A model generated the notes under the pieces. The model searched no databases. It was not told the DNA's origin and worked only from the letters and a program-made list of their open reading frames with translations. Positions 1 through 11,052 of a stretch of 64,000 bases of DNA are shown here, one piece after another. Source of the DNA: Catalimonadaceae bacterium JC749 (GTDB lineage: Bacteria; Bacteroidota; Bacteroidia; Cytophagales; Cyclobacteriaceae). The position numbers and the translations under genes were made by a program. Each line of letters starts with the position of its first letter. Positions within the stretch are counted from its first letter, which is position 1. Where the stretch lies: positions 62,001-126,000 of the forward strand of contig JAJNNC010000018.1 of NCBI GenBank assembly GCA_021730635.1, given 5' to 3'.

Positions 1-2580
1 ACTGACGGATACAACCCCTACCCTCCCGGGACTTACCACTATTTTAGTGGGACCTCGGCCGCCTGCCCCATCGTGGCGGGCGTGGTGGGATTGATGGCTT
101 CGGCCTATCCCAATGCCAGCGCGCTTAATTATACCATTGGTTTATTGAAATCGGCCGACAAAGTACACGCTTATCCTTATCGCTATTACTATTCTACCTT
201 ACCGGGTTATCCGTATGGGTTGTGGAACAACGAAATGGGCTATGGCCGGGTCAATGCATTTAAAGCCCTGCAAGCCATGATTGATCCGCCCACTGTTCAT
301 AGCTTCAGCCCCTTTGGTGGACCGGCTGGCATGGAAGTTACGTTTACCGGAAAAAATTTTATAGGGGTTACTTCTGTTACCTTCAATAATATAAATGCCT
401 CCTTCACGGTGGTTAATGCAACAACTATTAAAGCCACTGTGCCGCCTGGCAATGTCAGCGGCCCCATCCGCATCGCCAATAGCATGAAGGCCAGTACAAG
501 CAGCAGGAATTTTATAGCTTCTTCTTACAGTGTGCCTGGTTACGAAAATCCCTGTACCTCCGGAGATTATATCAATAATTTCAGTTTACACACGCTGGTC
601 AATAACAATTCGGGCTGTAACGGGCAGACAGCCAATTATATCAATTATGAGGGTACAGGTACCAATACCACCCAGCTCCTCAGAGGGCAGAGCTACACCA
701 TCAGCATGCAGTCAAATCCTGTGCTTTCGGAGGGATTCGGAGTATGGATTGATTATAACAACGACAAGGATTTTGAGGATGCCGGAGAATTTGTCTACCA
801 TTCGCCTACTGCCGGCAAAGGTGTATTTACCGGAACGATCACTGTGCCCTCCAATGTTTCTACAGGCCTCAGGCGCATGCGGGTCCGCACCAAGTATTAC
901 GCTGTGGTGGCAGCCAATGAATCTTATACGACCTTTACCGTGGGAGAAACAGAAGACTACACCATTACCATTGCTGATCCTGTCGTAACTACTTCGCAGT
1001 GGAATAAACGCTTCGGCGGCAATACCACCGACAACTTCTCCCAGGTAATCCGTACCTCCGATGGCGGCTACCTGTTAGGCGGGTATTCGGCTTCCCCCAT
1101 CGGTGGCGATAAAACCCAAGGCAGCCAGGGAGGCAATGACTTCTGGATCGTAAAAACAGATGCTTCCGGCAATAAGCAGTGGGATAAACGTTTTGGCGGC
1201 AGTGGGGCCGATCACCTGAATGCATTAATTGCTACCTCCGATGGAGGCTACCTGCTGGGAGGAAACTCTTCCTCCGGCATCTCCGGAAATAAGTCACAGG
1301 CTTCTCAGGGTGGCCAGGATTTTTGGATCGTCAAGATTTCTGCTACAGGCAGTAAGCAATGGGACAAACGTTTTGGCGGCAGTGGCCATGATGATCTGCG
1401 CACTCTGCATCAACTACCCACCGGCGAATATATACTATCGGGGCACTCTGCATCAGGGACAGGCGGCGACAAGAGCCAGGCTTCCCGGGGAGCGAATGAT
1501 TATTGGGTGGTGAAAATCAACGCTTCTGGTACCAAGCTGTGGGACAAACGTTTTGGCGGCAGCAGCGACGATTGGTTAGAAACTTCTGTACTCAATTCAG
1601 ATGGCAGTCTGCTGCTCGGTGGCAGGTCAGTTTCCGGGCTTAGTGGAGACAAGTCACAGGCTTCGCGGGGAGGCAAAGACTACTGGGTAGTAAAGATCTC
1701 TTCTGCTGGTAGTAAGGTATGGGACAAGCGTTTTGGCGGCACCGGCCATGATGAGCAATTTGCCATGATTGCTACCACTGATGGCAACTATTTACTGGGT
1801 GGCTTATCCTCTTCGGAATTAAGCGGAGACAAAAGCCAAGGCTTACAGGGAGCTAATGACTTCTGGATCGTAAAGATTTCTACTGCCGGCAGCAAACTGT
1901 GGGACAAACGCTTCGGAGGGAGCCTGACAGATGAACTGCACGCGATGGCCCGGACCAGTGACGGCGGCTTTTTACTAGCCGGAAGATCTAGTTCCGGCGC
2001 AAATGGAGACAAGAGCCAGTCTTCCCGAGGCGGTCAGGATTACTGGATAGTCAAGATTTCCTCCACAGGTACCAAACAGTGGGATAAGCGTTTTGGCGGC
2101 TCAGCGGCTGAAGAACTGTGCACGGTTCTGGTGACCAGTGACGGCGGCTATTTGCTCGGTGGCAGGTCTGATTCAGGCATAGGTGGAGACAAGTCACAAG
2201 CTAGCCAGGGAGGCACAGATTACTGGCTGGTGAAGCTTTCTGCTTCCGGCGGAACTTTAGCCGCAACTAAATTATCGCAGGCAAGCAAGACAGTTAAAAA
2301 GCCAGAAATTGAAAGTGCGTTGAATCGCTTGCAGGCCTACCCTAATCCCTTTAAAGAAGAGCTGACCATAGATTTTACTTCGCAAAAGGCAGAACAGGTA
2401 CAAATAAAGGTATATGACTTACAGGGCATAGAAATAAAAAACTTGTTTGAGGCTAAAGCAGAAGCAGGCAGAAGGTATGAACTAATATGGCAAACTACCT
2501 TAGAAAAGGCCGGTATATATGTGATCAGATTAACTACCTCAGACAGCGTGGAAAACCAAAAGGTGATCCTACTTAAATAG
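1..2580 (+). CDS. Subtilisin-like (S8) T9SS-secreted protease with IPT/TIG, GEVED and seven-unit propeller repeat, 5' end outside window
   Basis: The frame is open from base 1. The visible part is 859 residues. Codons 17-25 read GTSAACPIV, the S8 catalytic-serine signature; the serine is codon 19 (bases 55-57). The Asp and His of the triad must lie upstream of the window. After the protease end come an IPT/TIG-like domain (about bases 290-490), a GEVED-type domain with the acidic WIDYNNDKDFEDAGEF segment (about 540-980), seven 60-residue repeats (1000-2259), and a C-terminal T9SS type A sorting domain (about 2320-2577; AYPNPF near its start, IYVIRLTT and KVILLK at its end). The protein is therefore inferred to be exported by Sec, then across the outer membrane by T9SS, and surface bound or released. 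The substrate is unknown. The first ATG downstream of the edge is not the real start, because the protease signature precedes it in frame. Confidence 0.9.
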   Translation, partial: TDGYNPYPPGTYHYFSGTSAACPIVAGVVGLMASAYPNASALNYTIGLLKSADKVHAYPYRYYYSTLPGYPYGLWNNEMGYGRVNAFKALQAMIDPPTVHSFSPFGGPAGMEVTFTGKNFIGVTSVTFNNINASFTVVNATTIKATVPPGNVSGPIRIANSMKASTSSRNFIASSYSVPGYENPCTSGDYINNFSLHTLVNNNSGCNGQTANYINYEGTGTNTTQLLRGQSYTISMQSNPVLSEGFGVWIDYNNDKDFEDAGEFVYHSPTAGKGVFTGTITVPSNVSTGLRRMRVRTKYYAVVAANESYTTFTVGETEDYTITIADPVVTTSQWNKRFGGNTTDNFSQVIRTSDGGYLLGGYSASPIGGDKTQGSQGGNDFWIVKTDASGNKQWDKRFGGSGADHLNALIATSDGGYLLGGNSSSGISGNKSQASQGGQDFWIVKISATGSKQWDKRFGGSGHDDLRTLHQLPTGEYILSGHSASGTGGDKSQASRGANDYWVVKINASGTKLWDKRFGGSSDDWLETSVLNSDGSLLLGGRSVSGLSGDKSQASRGGKDYWVVKISSAGSKVWDKRFGGTGHDEQFAMIATTDGNYLLGGLSSSELSGDKSQGLQGANDFWIVKISTAGSKLWDKRFGGSLTDELHAMARTSDGGFLLAGRSSSGANGDKSQSSRGGQDYWIVKISSTGTKQWDKRFGGSAAEELCTVLVTSDGGYLLGGRSDSGIGGDKSQASQGGTDYWLVKLSASGGTLAATKLSQASKTVKKPEIESALNRLQAYPNPFKEELTIDFTSQKAEQVQIKVYDLQGIEIKNLFEAKAEAGRRYELIWQTTLEKAGIYVIRLTTSDSVENQKVILLK
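1000..2259 (+). repeat. Seven exact 180-bp (60-codon) tandem repeats inside the S8 protease gene
   Basis: A TGG codon opening the motif W-[DN]-K-R-F-G-G recurs at 1000, 1180, 1360, 1540, 1720, 1900 and 2080, always 180 bases apart with no insertion or deletion. Each unit also carries DGGYLLGG or a close variant, a G-D-K-S-Q segment, and DFWIVK or DYWVVK. Units differ in sequence but keep length and key aromatic and glycine positions, which is typical of beta-propeller blades. Seven blades would close one propeller. The fold is an inference from repeat length and motif; the repeat itself is seen directly. Confidence 0.93.
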
Positions 2581-2728
2581 TAAGCCACTTTTATAGACAA
2601 GGACCGGATTGTGGGAAAGTGACCGGCTTTTCCCACATTTCTCCTGGAAGATTTCTTAAGAAAATCCATTACCCACTCCATTTAATTTTATCACCATTTA
2701 AAACGTAAAACCATGAACAAGAAAAAAT

Positions 2729-3091
2729 TTACTTTCGCAGCCATGTCACCATGGGCAACCGGGCAGCCTCCCTTCCTGCAAATGCCCAAAACTGGTCACT
2801 TAAAGTGTAGTGATTCAATAGATCAAAAACTATTGCTTTAGCTCCTTTAAGAGTTCTTGCTATTTCTCTCAACTCTTCGTCTTCAATATCATCAAAGTTT
2901 AAATGCCTGAGATGCTTATCATTCAGTAAAGAGTCTTCAATGTAGTATTCTGGCGTTTGAGGAATGTTTATCTCTAGATCAGTTAGCTCTATTAATTCCG
3001 GTAAAATGTCATGAAGTATCTTATATTCAGTATCAAATGTCTGAAAATTCAAAATCCATACAATGAGCAATACTGTAATTTGTTGCATCAT
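2729..3091 (-). pseudogene. Fragment resembling the start of an S41-type (C-terminal processing) peptidase domain
   Basis: This 120-codon frame opens with MMQQITVLLIVWIL, a weak hydrophobic leader. It contains RHLNFDDIEDEELREI and GAKAIVFDLLNH, which resemble the conserved strand before the catalytic region of S41 peptidases in Bacteroidota (usually ...AKAIIFDLRNYP...). The catalytic serine and lysine region is absent, and the frame ends shortly after this motif. I read it as a decayed remnant. The assignment rests on one short motif, so an unrelated small protein remains possible. Confidence 0.35.
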
Positions 3092-3519
3092 TTATACTTG
3101 TATTCTCTATAACGTCCCCGGGGTTTTTGAAGGGTTTTGAGGCAATCTTTCATCTATAAGCACAAACCTACCCAACCTTTGGGATCAATATTTAATCATA
3201 AAGGAAGTCGGACAGGTGCATCTTAATGATAGTTTGCTGATTATTCTCTTTGGGGTCTCTAGTGAGCCGCCACTTTGTCTTTCATCATGCACCCGCGTCA
3301 CGGTGACGAGCGCCAGGATTCTGATCGGGTTGATTCTATCGATCTGTACTCCACTTAAAAAACCGAGCTTTGTTCCGACTTTGACTCTTCTCGTTATCAG
3401 GCTTGCCTTTTAGGCACTTCCTTAAATGATGGATTCTGACTAACGTCAGTTAAAGTACAATGATCCTGCTACATTTGTCTGGACACTAATTTAAGCGCAT
3501 AACTCTTAACTTAGCTGAC
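3092..3519. other. Gene-poor stretch between remnants
   Basis: No frame here has a convincing start, length or motif. The stretch lies between the S41-like fragment and an IS3-type orfA start, and is most simply decayed DNA. I see no tRNA, terminator or clear repeat in it. Confidence 0.4.
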
Positions 3520-3591
3520 ATGAAAAAAGAAAGACGACAATTTGATAGAGAGCCACCGAAGCCCGGTTTAAACTTATGGCTTCGGTATTAA
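3520..3591 (+). pseudogene. N-terminal stub of an IS3-family OrfA-like transposase subunit
   Basis: From the ATG at 3520 the frame starts MKKERRQFDREPP and stops after 23 residues. The first eleven residues match the usual opening of IS3-group OrfA proteins in Bacteroidota (MKKERRxFxxEFK...), and the match breaks off at residue 12. No OrfB, helix-turn-helix or inverted terminal repeat can be traced. I interpret it as the severed end of an insertion sequence. The match is short. Confidence 0.4.
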
Positions 3592-3622
3592 ATATTAAAC
3601 AATAGAAAATCTACCTTAAAAA

Positions 3623-4582
3623 TCAATCAGTAAATGGACGAATTGATGGCTTGTGCTTACTGGGAAAATCCAACGGCACTTTCTGAGTAACTTTTCCTGT
3701 TGCAGCCCACTCTGTACCACGTAACAATGTAGTAATAAAGTCTACACCTTCCATCGACTTCTGATCATGTCCTAGGGTAGTATGGAAAATACGTCCTTGC
3801 CCATATGTAAGAGCCATAAGTACTGGCTCATGGCGTCCTTCTCCACCTTCAAGGGTAAGGTCTTCTCCTGTAGCAAGAATAACCATATTTTGAGCAGGTC
3901 CTCTCATAAAAGCATAGCACTCATCGGGTGCCCCCATCCATTTATCGGGCATTCCTTCGGTAATGGGGTGTTTTTCTTGAAGGGTAATTTCAAAAGAATG
4001 GAGCTTCCCATGACGGCCAGCAGGCCCAGGTGAATGGTCCTCTATTCGTTCACCTGCCTCATTAAAATACACATAAGGCCCCGATTTTTCATCCCGATCA
4101 CCCCAACCACCAAGACCGATCATTTCATTATAAGCCTCCCATTCAGGAAAACTATTGTCGGCTGCGTGAACGGACACAAAACCACCTCCCTTTCGCACAT
4201 ATTCTTCAAAATTTTCCTGGGTTTCTTCTGGCCACGGTGCTGCTTTCCAACCAAAATTGGATATCACCACGTCATAGTTCTGAAAATTGGGTGAAAAATC
4301 AGGGTCCTTTTTGGGCTGATCCATGAATATTCCTTTACCAGCATTTACTTTTTCTAAATATTCCGACTGAGATTGACCATTCCACAAATAACGGGTCCTG
4401 GCTACATCCACTTGGTAATCTCCTGTATTTTCCAAATAGGCCTTCATCATAAAAGTGGTCTTAGGCCATGCTTGGTGGTTGTTCTGTCCATCTACAATCA
4501 GCACCTTGATTGTTTTGGGAGATTGGGCAAAAACACCAACAGACAATTGAAGTAACAAAATAATTAAAGCCAGGTTTTTCAT
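3623..4582 (-). CDS. Secreted ThuA-like domain protein
   Basis: This 319-residue protein belongs to the ThuA (trehalose-utilisation-like, class I glutamine amidotransferase-like fold) family. Visible family segments are KTIKVLIVDGQNNHQ at the N terminus, VVISNFGWKAAPWPEE, GGGFVSVHAADNSF in the middle, and RIFHTTLGHDQKSMEG near the C terminus. The start at 4582 is preferred over an in-frame ATG nine codons upstream, because it places MKNLALIILLLQLSVGVFAQ as a clean signal peptide. The protein is predicted to be periplasmic or surface located. Family members occur in carbohydrate gene clusters, but a defined reaction is not established. It stands alone among decayed genes, so it has no informative operon. 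Confidence 0.85.
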   Translation of the reverse strand: MKNLALIILLLQLSVGVFAQSPKTIKVLIVDGQNNHQAWPKTTFMMKAYLENTGDYQVDVARTRYLWNGQSQSEYLEKVNAGKGIFMDQPKKDPDFSPNFQNYDVVISNFGWKAAPWPEETQENFEEYVRKGGGFVSVHAADNSFPEWEAYNEMIGLGGWGDRDEKSGPYVYFNEAGERIEDHSPGPAGRHGKLHSFEITLQEKHPITEGMPDKWMGAPDECYAFMRGPAQNMVILATGEDLTLEGGEGRHEPVLMALTYGQGRIFHTTLGHDQKSMEGVDFITTLLRGTEWAATGKVTQKVPLDFPSKHKPSIRPFTD

Positions 4583-4642
4583 CTTATCATTGCTTTTTCT
4601 GTAAATCAAACATACAAAAGGATTATCTAATCTATCTATTAA

Positions 4643-5435
4643 CTATGAAATCAAAAACATCCTTTTCATATTTTTGAACATTTGGTTCATATATAAGTTT
4701 CCATTCTTCTGCCTGGCTAAAAAAGACTCCATTATTGCCAAAGATGATCTATGTGGTCTTCCAGTTGCTTTCTCGAAATTTGATTTAACATCATATGCCC
4801 CCCTATTTAAATGCCTTCCTAGATTCCAGCGATGATGTTTTCCATAAACTCTCCCCACTCTGCTTTTCTTGCTTCCTTGTGATCCATTAAGGAAATCGGC
4901 TCGGATTTCAAATTTGTATTGAAGATCTCATTGATAAGTTCTACAACCTGGCTTATGTTATCGGTTCCCCAATCAGGTTATATGTTTGTCCATTGTGGTA
5001 ATCGTTCAGCAACATTTGGACATCAACATACCCCAGTTCGCCCATTGCATCCCTAATTATTGGATACCTTTTTCTGTATGGAGATTACTTTTTACTATTG
5101 GGCTAAGTGCGGTTTTTGTTGCTATCACTAACTATATTTGTGTAAACAATTTCTTGTACTCCATTAAGCTTAGCCGCTTCAATTACATTTTGGTGTTGTG
5201 GGATTCTTTTTCTGGGGCGTCCATGCCTGAAACTAATAATACCTTGCCAATGCCTCATCAAATTCCTTCCGATGGTTAAAATTGCCTTACCGCACACCGA
5301 GGTGTTTCTCTTTTTCCGGGGTGCGGGCGATGCCTACCAAAATTTCCTTCCCGATCTCTTTGGTCAGTTGCTTTACAATAGCCGAACCTAGCTGTCCACT
5401 AGCTGATGTCTCTGCTATATTTATTTACTAAAATG
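4643..5435 (-). pseudogene. Frameshifted NmrA/QOR2-type NAD(P)-dependent reductase
   Basis: Reading the minus strand from about 5435 down gives pieces of one SDR-like protein in three frames: GQLGSAIVKQLTKEIGKEIL followed by VGIARTPEKEKHLGVR, then KRIPQHQNVIEAAKLNGVQE with IVYTNIV, then NLIGEPIT, a stop, ARLVELINEIFNTNLKSEP, then EFMENIIAGI, and finally SNFEKATGRPHRS. Order and spacing match NmrA-like quinone reductase (QOR2-type) proteins of about 285 residues. At least two frameshifts and several stop codons interrupt it, and the N-terminal Rossmann motif is degraded. It is a clear pseudogene in the remnant-rich 2.6-7.3 kb region. Confidence 0.8.
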
Positions 5436-5518
5436 TTAAGAAGGAGCTGTAGAAATATGGATAACTCTATCAAGTTTCCGCGGGGGCATACATTTCCACA
5501 GCTTTACAATATTAATCT

Positions 5519-5900
5519 CTATAGCGTGCGGTTTTTTATAAATTTCTCAATATCTTTGACAAATTTGTAATTCAGCTCATCCAGGAATACATTCGTTGTT
5601 TTTAACTTCTTGCTTAAGAATTCCTCAACATAGCGTTGGGTGGTGTAATAGTTTTTCTGTGTACCCCAGGCTAATTCATCTTTCATCTCTTCATTATGAT
5701 ATTCCATAAGCTGTTTCAGTGCTTTACCTCGCTCATCCTGACCCAGGTACCGGTTCTTAACGGCCTCAGCCGTGATAAGCTTCCTTTCTTTTTCAAGTGC
5801 TGCATAACATGCATACAGTCGGTTCCTTACCTGATCCAGATAAGCATTCAATGCCTTGGTTTCAGCTTTGCTTCCTTTTGCTAAGCCTCTGATATCATGT
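5519..5900 (-). pseudogene. Truncated tyrosine recombinase (phage-type integrase), N-terminal part only
   Basis: The frame reads AKGSKAETKALNAYLDQVRN, ITAEAVKNRYLGQDE, LAWGTQKNYYTTQRYVEEFL, and FLDELNYKFVKDIEKFI. This is the arm-binding region and the SAM-like core-binding domain of Bacteroidota integrases of about 400 residues. It stops at 5519, before the catalytic domain, so no R-H-R-Y residues are present. Upstream of about 5900 the frame has no start and runs into other sequence. It marks a former mobile element. No att-like direct repeats could be assigned. Confidence 0.75.
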
Positions 5901-5968
5901 AAAACGCTTTATATACCTGCCATACTTTTTCATTCCTGATCCTTTCTGCATACTTTTGAAAAAAGTCT

Positions 5969-6988
5969 ATGGATTCTTTAACCCAGATCGTATTGGGAGC
6001 TTCTGTGGGTGAAGCGGTTTGTGGAAAAAGAGCAGGGAATAAAGCCCTTCTATGGGGCGCTGTGGCAGGCACCATTCCCGATTTGGATGTACTGGCCAAT
6101 CCATTTCAGGATCTGGTGCAGCAACTCACCTTTCACCGGAGTCTGACCCATTCCCTGTTATTTGCCATCCTTATCTCACCGGTATTTGGACTTATCCCAA
6201 AACGGTTGCATACAAAGAGCCAAGCAAGCTATAAAGACTGGACTTTACTCTTCTTTCTGGGATTGATCACCCACGCTCTACTGGATTGTTTTACCACCTG
6301 GGGCACCAAAGTCTTTTATCCCTTTAGTGACTATGCCGTTTCCTTTCAGAATATTTTTGTCATTGACCCACTCTACACCCTGCCCTTTATTATTTGTGTA
6401 GGGATGGTGTTTTTCTATGATAGAAAAGACCCGCGAAGAAGATACTGGAATGATGCCGGTCTGCTGCTCAGCAGTGCATACCTGTTGGTGACGCTACTCA
6501 ATAAGCATGTGGCTAACGATATTTTTCAAGAGAGTTTAGAAGCACAACAGATTGATTACAGCAGATTCTCCAGCAGACCTACCCCTTTGAACAGCCTCTT
6601 ATGGAGTGCAACCGCAGAAACAGAAGAAGGATATTACATTGGGTATTATTCTTTACTGGATGAAGAGCAGGAAGTGTCATTTTCATTCTTTCCTAAAAAT
6701 CATCAGCTTCTTTCTCCTTATGTATCTGATGAAAAACTACAGGAGCTGCTGCAAATGACAGAAGGTTATTATATTGTGGATCAACAACAGGATACTTTGC
6801 TGGTGAAGGATCTCCGATTCGGCCAACTGGATGGCTGGGGTGAGGCTCGAGAGGATTTCACTTTTGTCTATCAGGTGGTGCCTGAAAACGGTCAGCTTAC
6901 TTTTTCTCAAAAACCTAACAATATCAAGAAAGCCAGAGAGCTTATGGGAGCGTTATGGCAAAGGATTATGGGAAACAAGGAGGTTTAG
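5969..6988 (+). CDS. YdjM/DUF457-type inner-membrane metal-dependent hydrolase-like protein
   Basis: This 339-residue protein starts MDSLTQIVLGASVGEAVCG and carries the family hallmarks PDLDVL, HRSLTHSLLF and LITHALLDCFTTWGT. The Asp and His residues in these motifs are the putative metal ligands of the DUF457 (LexA-binding, inner-membrane-associated putative hydrolase) family. About four hydrophobic segments fill the N-terminal half; the C-terminal 160 residues are soluble and acidic. The substrate is unknown. It lies alone between the integrase remnant and the SMR stub, and its start codon is only about 70 bases from the integrase fragment on the other strand. Confidence 0.85.
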   Translation: MDSLTQIVLGASVGEAVCGKRAGNKALLWGAVAGTIPDLDVLANPFQDLVQQLTFHRSLTHSLLFAILISPVFGLIPKRLHTKSQASYKDWTLLFFLGLITHALLDCFTTWGTKVFYPFSDYAVSFQNIFVIDPLYTLPFIICVGMVFFYDRKDPRRRYWNDAGLLLSSAYLLVTLLNKHVANDIFQESLEAQQIDYSRFSSRPTPLNSLLWSATAETEEGYYIGYYSLLDEEQEVSFSFFPKNHQLLSPYVSDEKLQELLQMTEGYYIVDQQQDTLLVKDLRFGQLDGWGEAREDFTFVYQVVPENGQLTFSQKPNNIKKARELMGALWQRIMGNKEV

Positions 6989-7041
6989 TACCTATCCGGA
7001 CACTTACTCTACTTTTCTATATTAATTTTTACTGATCCTAC

Positions 7042-7221
7042 ATGCTTATGTTGATCATTGTAGGGTTCTTTGAAGTGGGATGTACTACCTTCTTGAGTAA
7101 AGCCAGAGAAACAAGCGGCATCTCAGCTACTCAGTGGGTTACCGGATTTATTGTATGTCTATCCATCAGTATGTATTTGCTCTACAAAGTTACCCAAACC
7201 CTGCCCACTGAAACAGCTTAA
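7042..7221 (+). pseudogene. Truncated SMR-family (QacE/SugE-type) exporter
   Basis: The 59-residue frame has IIVGFFEVGCTTFLSKARE, WVTGFIVCLSISMYLLYK and VTQTLPTETA. This is the first half of a small multidrug resistance exporter: TM1 with the conserved membrane-embedded Glu in FFEVG, then TM2. It stops where intact proteins of about 105-110 residues continue with TxYAxWTGIG. TM3 and TM4 are missing, so it is presumably non-functional. Confidence 0.7.
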
Positions 7222-7321
7222 CAACAATAGTAATTTACCTGTATTTTTGAATTTCAAAAATTACTCAAACTGTAGTTTCTCTTTCGTACCCTCACAGTTA
7301 AGAAAAAACAAGATACTTTGT

Positions 7322-8437
7322 CTAAAATTTCACAACCTCCCAATAGGCTTTCTTAGGCTTTAAATTTTGATCAAACAATAGCGGGTAATCTTTTCTACCT
7401 CGCACTGGGAAGTTATCGAGCCAACTGTGACGGTCGCTAACATTCCAGAAGGTAACGCCGGTAAGGTGCTTCTTATATTTTCGGAAGAGTTCAAAACACA
7501 GCTTGTAAATCTCCATTTGTTGCTGCTCCTTCTCAGTGGTGAAGACATCATGCTCATCTTCAGGCCTGCTTTCCCGCCCACTGTGTTCTTTTGAGTATAC
7601 AGAGATATCCAGTTCCGTAACTTGTAATTGTAGTCCTGTATCGACAAAGTCAGACAATGTCTTTTCCAGCTGATCAGCCGAGGGCTCATTGACTGCCCAG
7701 TGTCCCTGCAGCCCAATACCATGAATCGGTACTCCTGCGGCTTTCAAATCGGTCACCAATTGGATGATCTTTTTCCTCTTCACAGCATCAATTTCATTAT
7801 AGTCGTTATAAAAAAGAAGTGCCTGAGGGTCTGCCTCATGCGCATAACGGAATGCCTCAGTGATGAATTCTTCACCACAGATGGTATACCAAGCAGATTG
7901 ACGATAGAACTCATCTTCTTGATCGGAGATAACTTCATTGACTACATCCCAGGCATAGATCTTTCCTTTGTAGCGTGATACGACTGTGGTAATATGATCT
8001 TTTAAGCGTTTCAGCAACACTTCTTTTGACACAGTATCACCTTTTGTATCCACAAACATCCAGGCAGGCGTTTGGTTATGCCAGCATAAGGTATGTCCAC
8101 GCATTTTCATGTTATTGCGTTGAGCAAATGCCACGATAGCATCAGCATCCTCCCAGAAGTATTCATTTTCCTTTGGATGAATGGGCCCCATTTTCATCGC
8201 ATTTTCAGCTGTAATGCTATTGAATTCGCGTTTGATCAGTGTCGCTTCATCGGTTTGCAATGCATTAGGTGAAACGGCTACCCCTATGGGAAAGTATGTA
8301 GAATAATAGTCTTTGAGGCCTTTCTGTTTTTCCTGATTATTTTTTTGCGTAGAAGTGGTTTGTTGCCCATAGGAACTAGCAACAGCTAAAACAAACAACA
8401 TAAAAATCCAAGCTATCTTTCTCATGAATTTGAACAT
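7322..8437 (-). CDS. Secreted GH10 endo-1,4-beta-xylanase
   Basis: This 371-residue protein has a signal peptide (residues about 1-24, ending SSYGQ) and one GH10 TIM barrel to the C terminus. Landmarks are NSITAENAMKMGPIHP, GHTLCWHNQTPAW, the acid/base Glu168 in WDVVNE, and the nucleophile Glu275 in VTELDIS. All are intact, so activity on xylan is expected. No carbohydrate-binding module or T9SS domain is attached, so it is probably periplasmic or released by another route. It lies 36 bases downstream of the tandem esterase on the same strand, which suggests co-transcription and joint removal of xylan backbone and side chains. A second start at residue 5 is equally possible. Confidence 0.95.
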   Translation of the reverse strand: MFKFMRKIAWIFMLFVLAVASSYGQQTTSTQKNNQEKQKGLKDYYSTYFPIGVAVSPNALQTDEATLIKREFNSITAENAMKMGPIHPKENEYFWEDADAIVAFAQRNNMKMRGHTLCWHNQTPAWMFVDTKGDTVSKEVLLKRLKDHITTVVSRYKGKIYAWDVVNEVISDQEDEFYRQSAWYTICGEEFITEAFRYAHEADPQALLFYNDYNEIDAVKRKKIIQLVTDLKAAGVPIHGIGLQGHWAVNEPSADQLEKTLSDFVDTGLQLQVTELDISVYSKEHSGRESRPEDEHDVFTTEKEQQQMEIYKLCFELFRKYKKHLTGVTFWNVSDRHSWLDNFPVRGRKDYPLLFDQNLKPKKAYWEVVKF

Positions 8438-8473
8438 ATTATAGATGAAATATTCTTATTAATTTCTCACTTT

Positions 8474-10724
<2,251 letters not shown>

Positions 10725-10760
10725 AAAAAACCCCTTAAATCCTGCGATTTAAAGGGTTTT
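10725..10760 (-). terminator. Rho-independent terminator after tRNA-Pro
   Basis: On the minus strand a long stem (AAACCCTTTAAATC, loop GCAG, GATTTAAGGGGTTTTTT with one unpaired base) ends in a T run. It lies just downstream of the tRNA gene in its direction of transcription. Confidence 0.8.
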
Positions 10761-10783
10761 GGAGGTCTTTGAGCTAATCTTAG

Positions 10784-10858
10784 TCGGGGTGAATGGATTC
10801 GAACCATCGACCTCGTCGTCCCGAACGACGCGCGCTAACCGGGCTGCGCTACACCCCG
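10784..10858 (-). tRNA. tRNA-Pro, anticodon CGG
   Basis: The minus strand folds as a full cloverleaf. The acceptor stem is CGGGGTG pairing with CACCCCG, the D arm contains AGCGCAGCCCGGTTAGCGC, and the anticodon stem CGTCG/CGACG encloses the 7-base loop TTCGGGA, giving anticodon CGG for Pro (CCG). The T arm contains GGTTCGAATCC. CCA is not encoded. The coordinates include the discriminator A at 10784. Confidence 0.95.
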
Positions 10859-11001
10859 AAAAAATGAATTTTGAACCTTAAATAAAAGGTAAAAATAAGG
10901 AGAAGAACTGAATTTTACAGCATAAACTACCATATTCTATTTGCTAAGCCCTCACCCCTTCTGTCTCCTGATTATTTTCGCAGCCTATCTTTCATAGTCA
11001 T

Positions 11002-11030
11002 AAAAAAAGCCGGTTTTTTCAAACCGGCCC
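11002..11030 (-). terminator. Rho-independent terminator of the CBM/T9SS protein gene
   Basis: The minus strand reads GCCGGTTT, loop GAAA, AAACCGGC followed by seven T. It lies 23 bases beyond the stop codon at 11053, and the stem is perfect. Confidence 0.88.
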
Positions 11031-11052
11031 TTCTCTATGCTTTTCTTTTATA

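Noticed and set aside
1000-2259. CRISPR-like regular repeat
   Set aside because: The 180-base units are coding, lack spacers and translate to an ordered protein repeat.
2713-2841. Short plus-strand frame MNKKKFTFAAMSPWATGQ...
   Set aside because: It stops after about 42 codons, overlaps the minus-strand S41-like fragment and shows no family motif. It may be a severed signal peptide but is not supportable.
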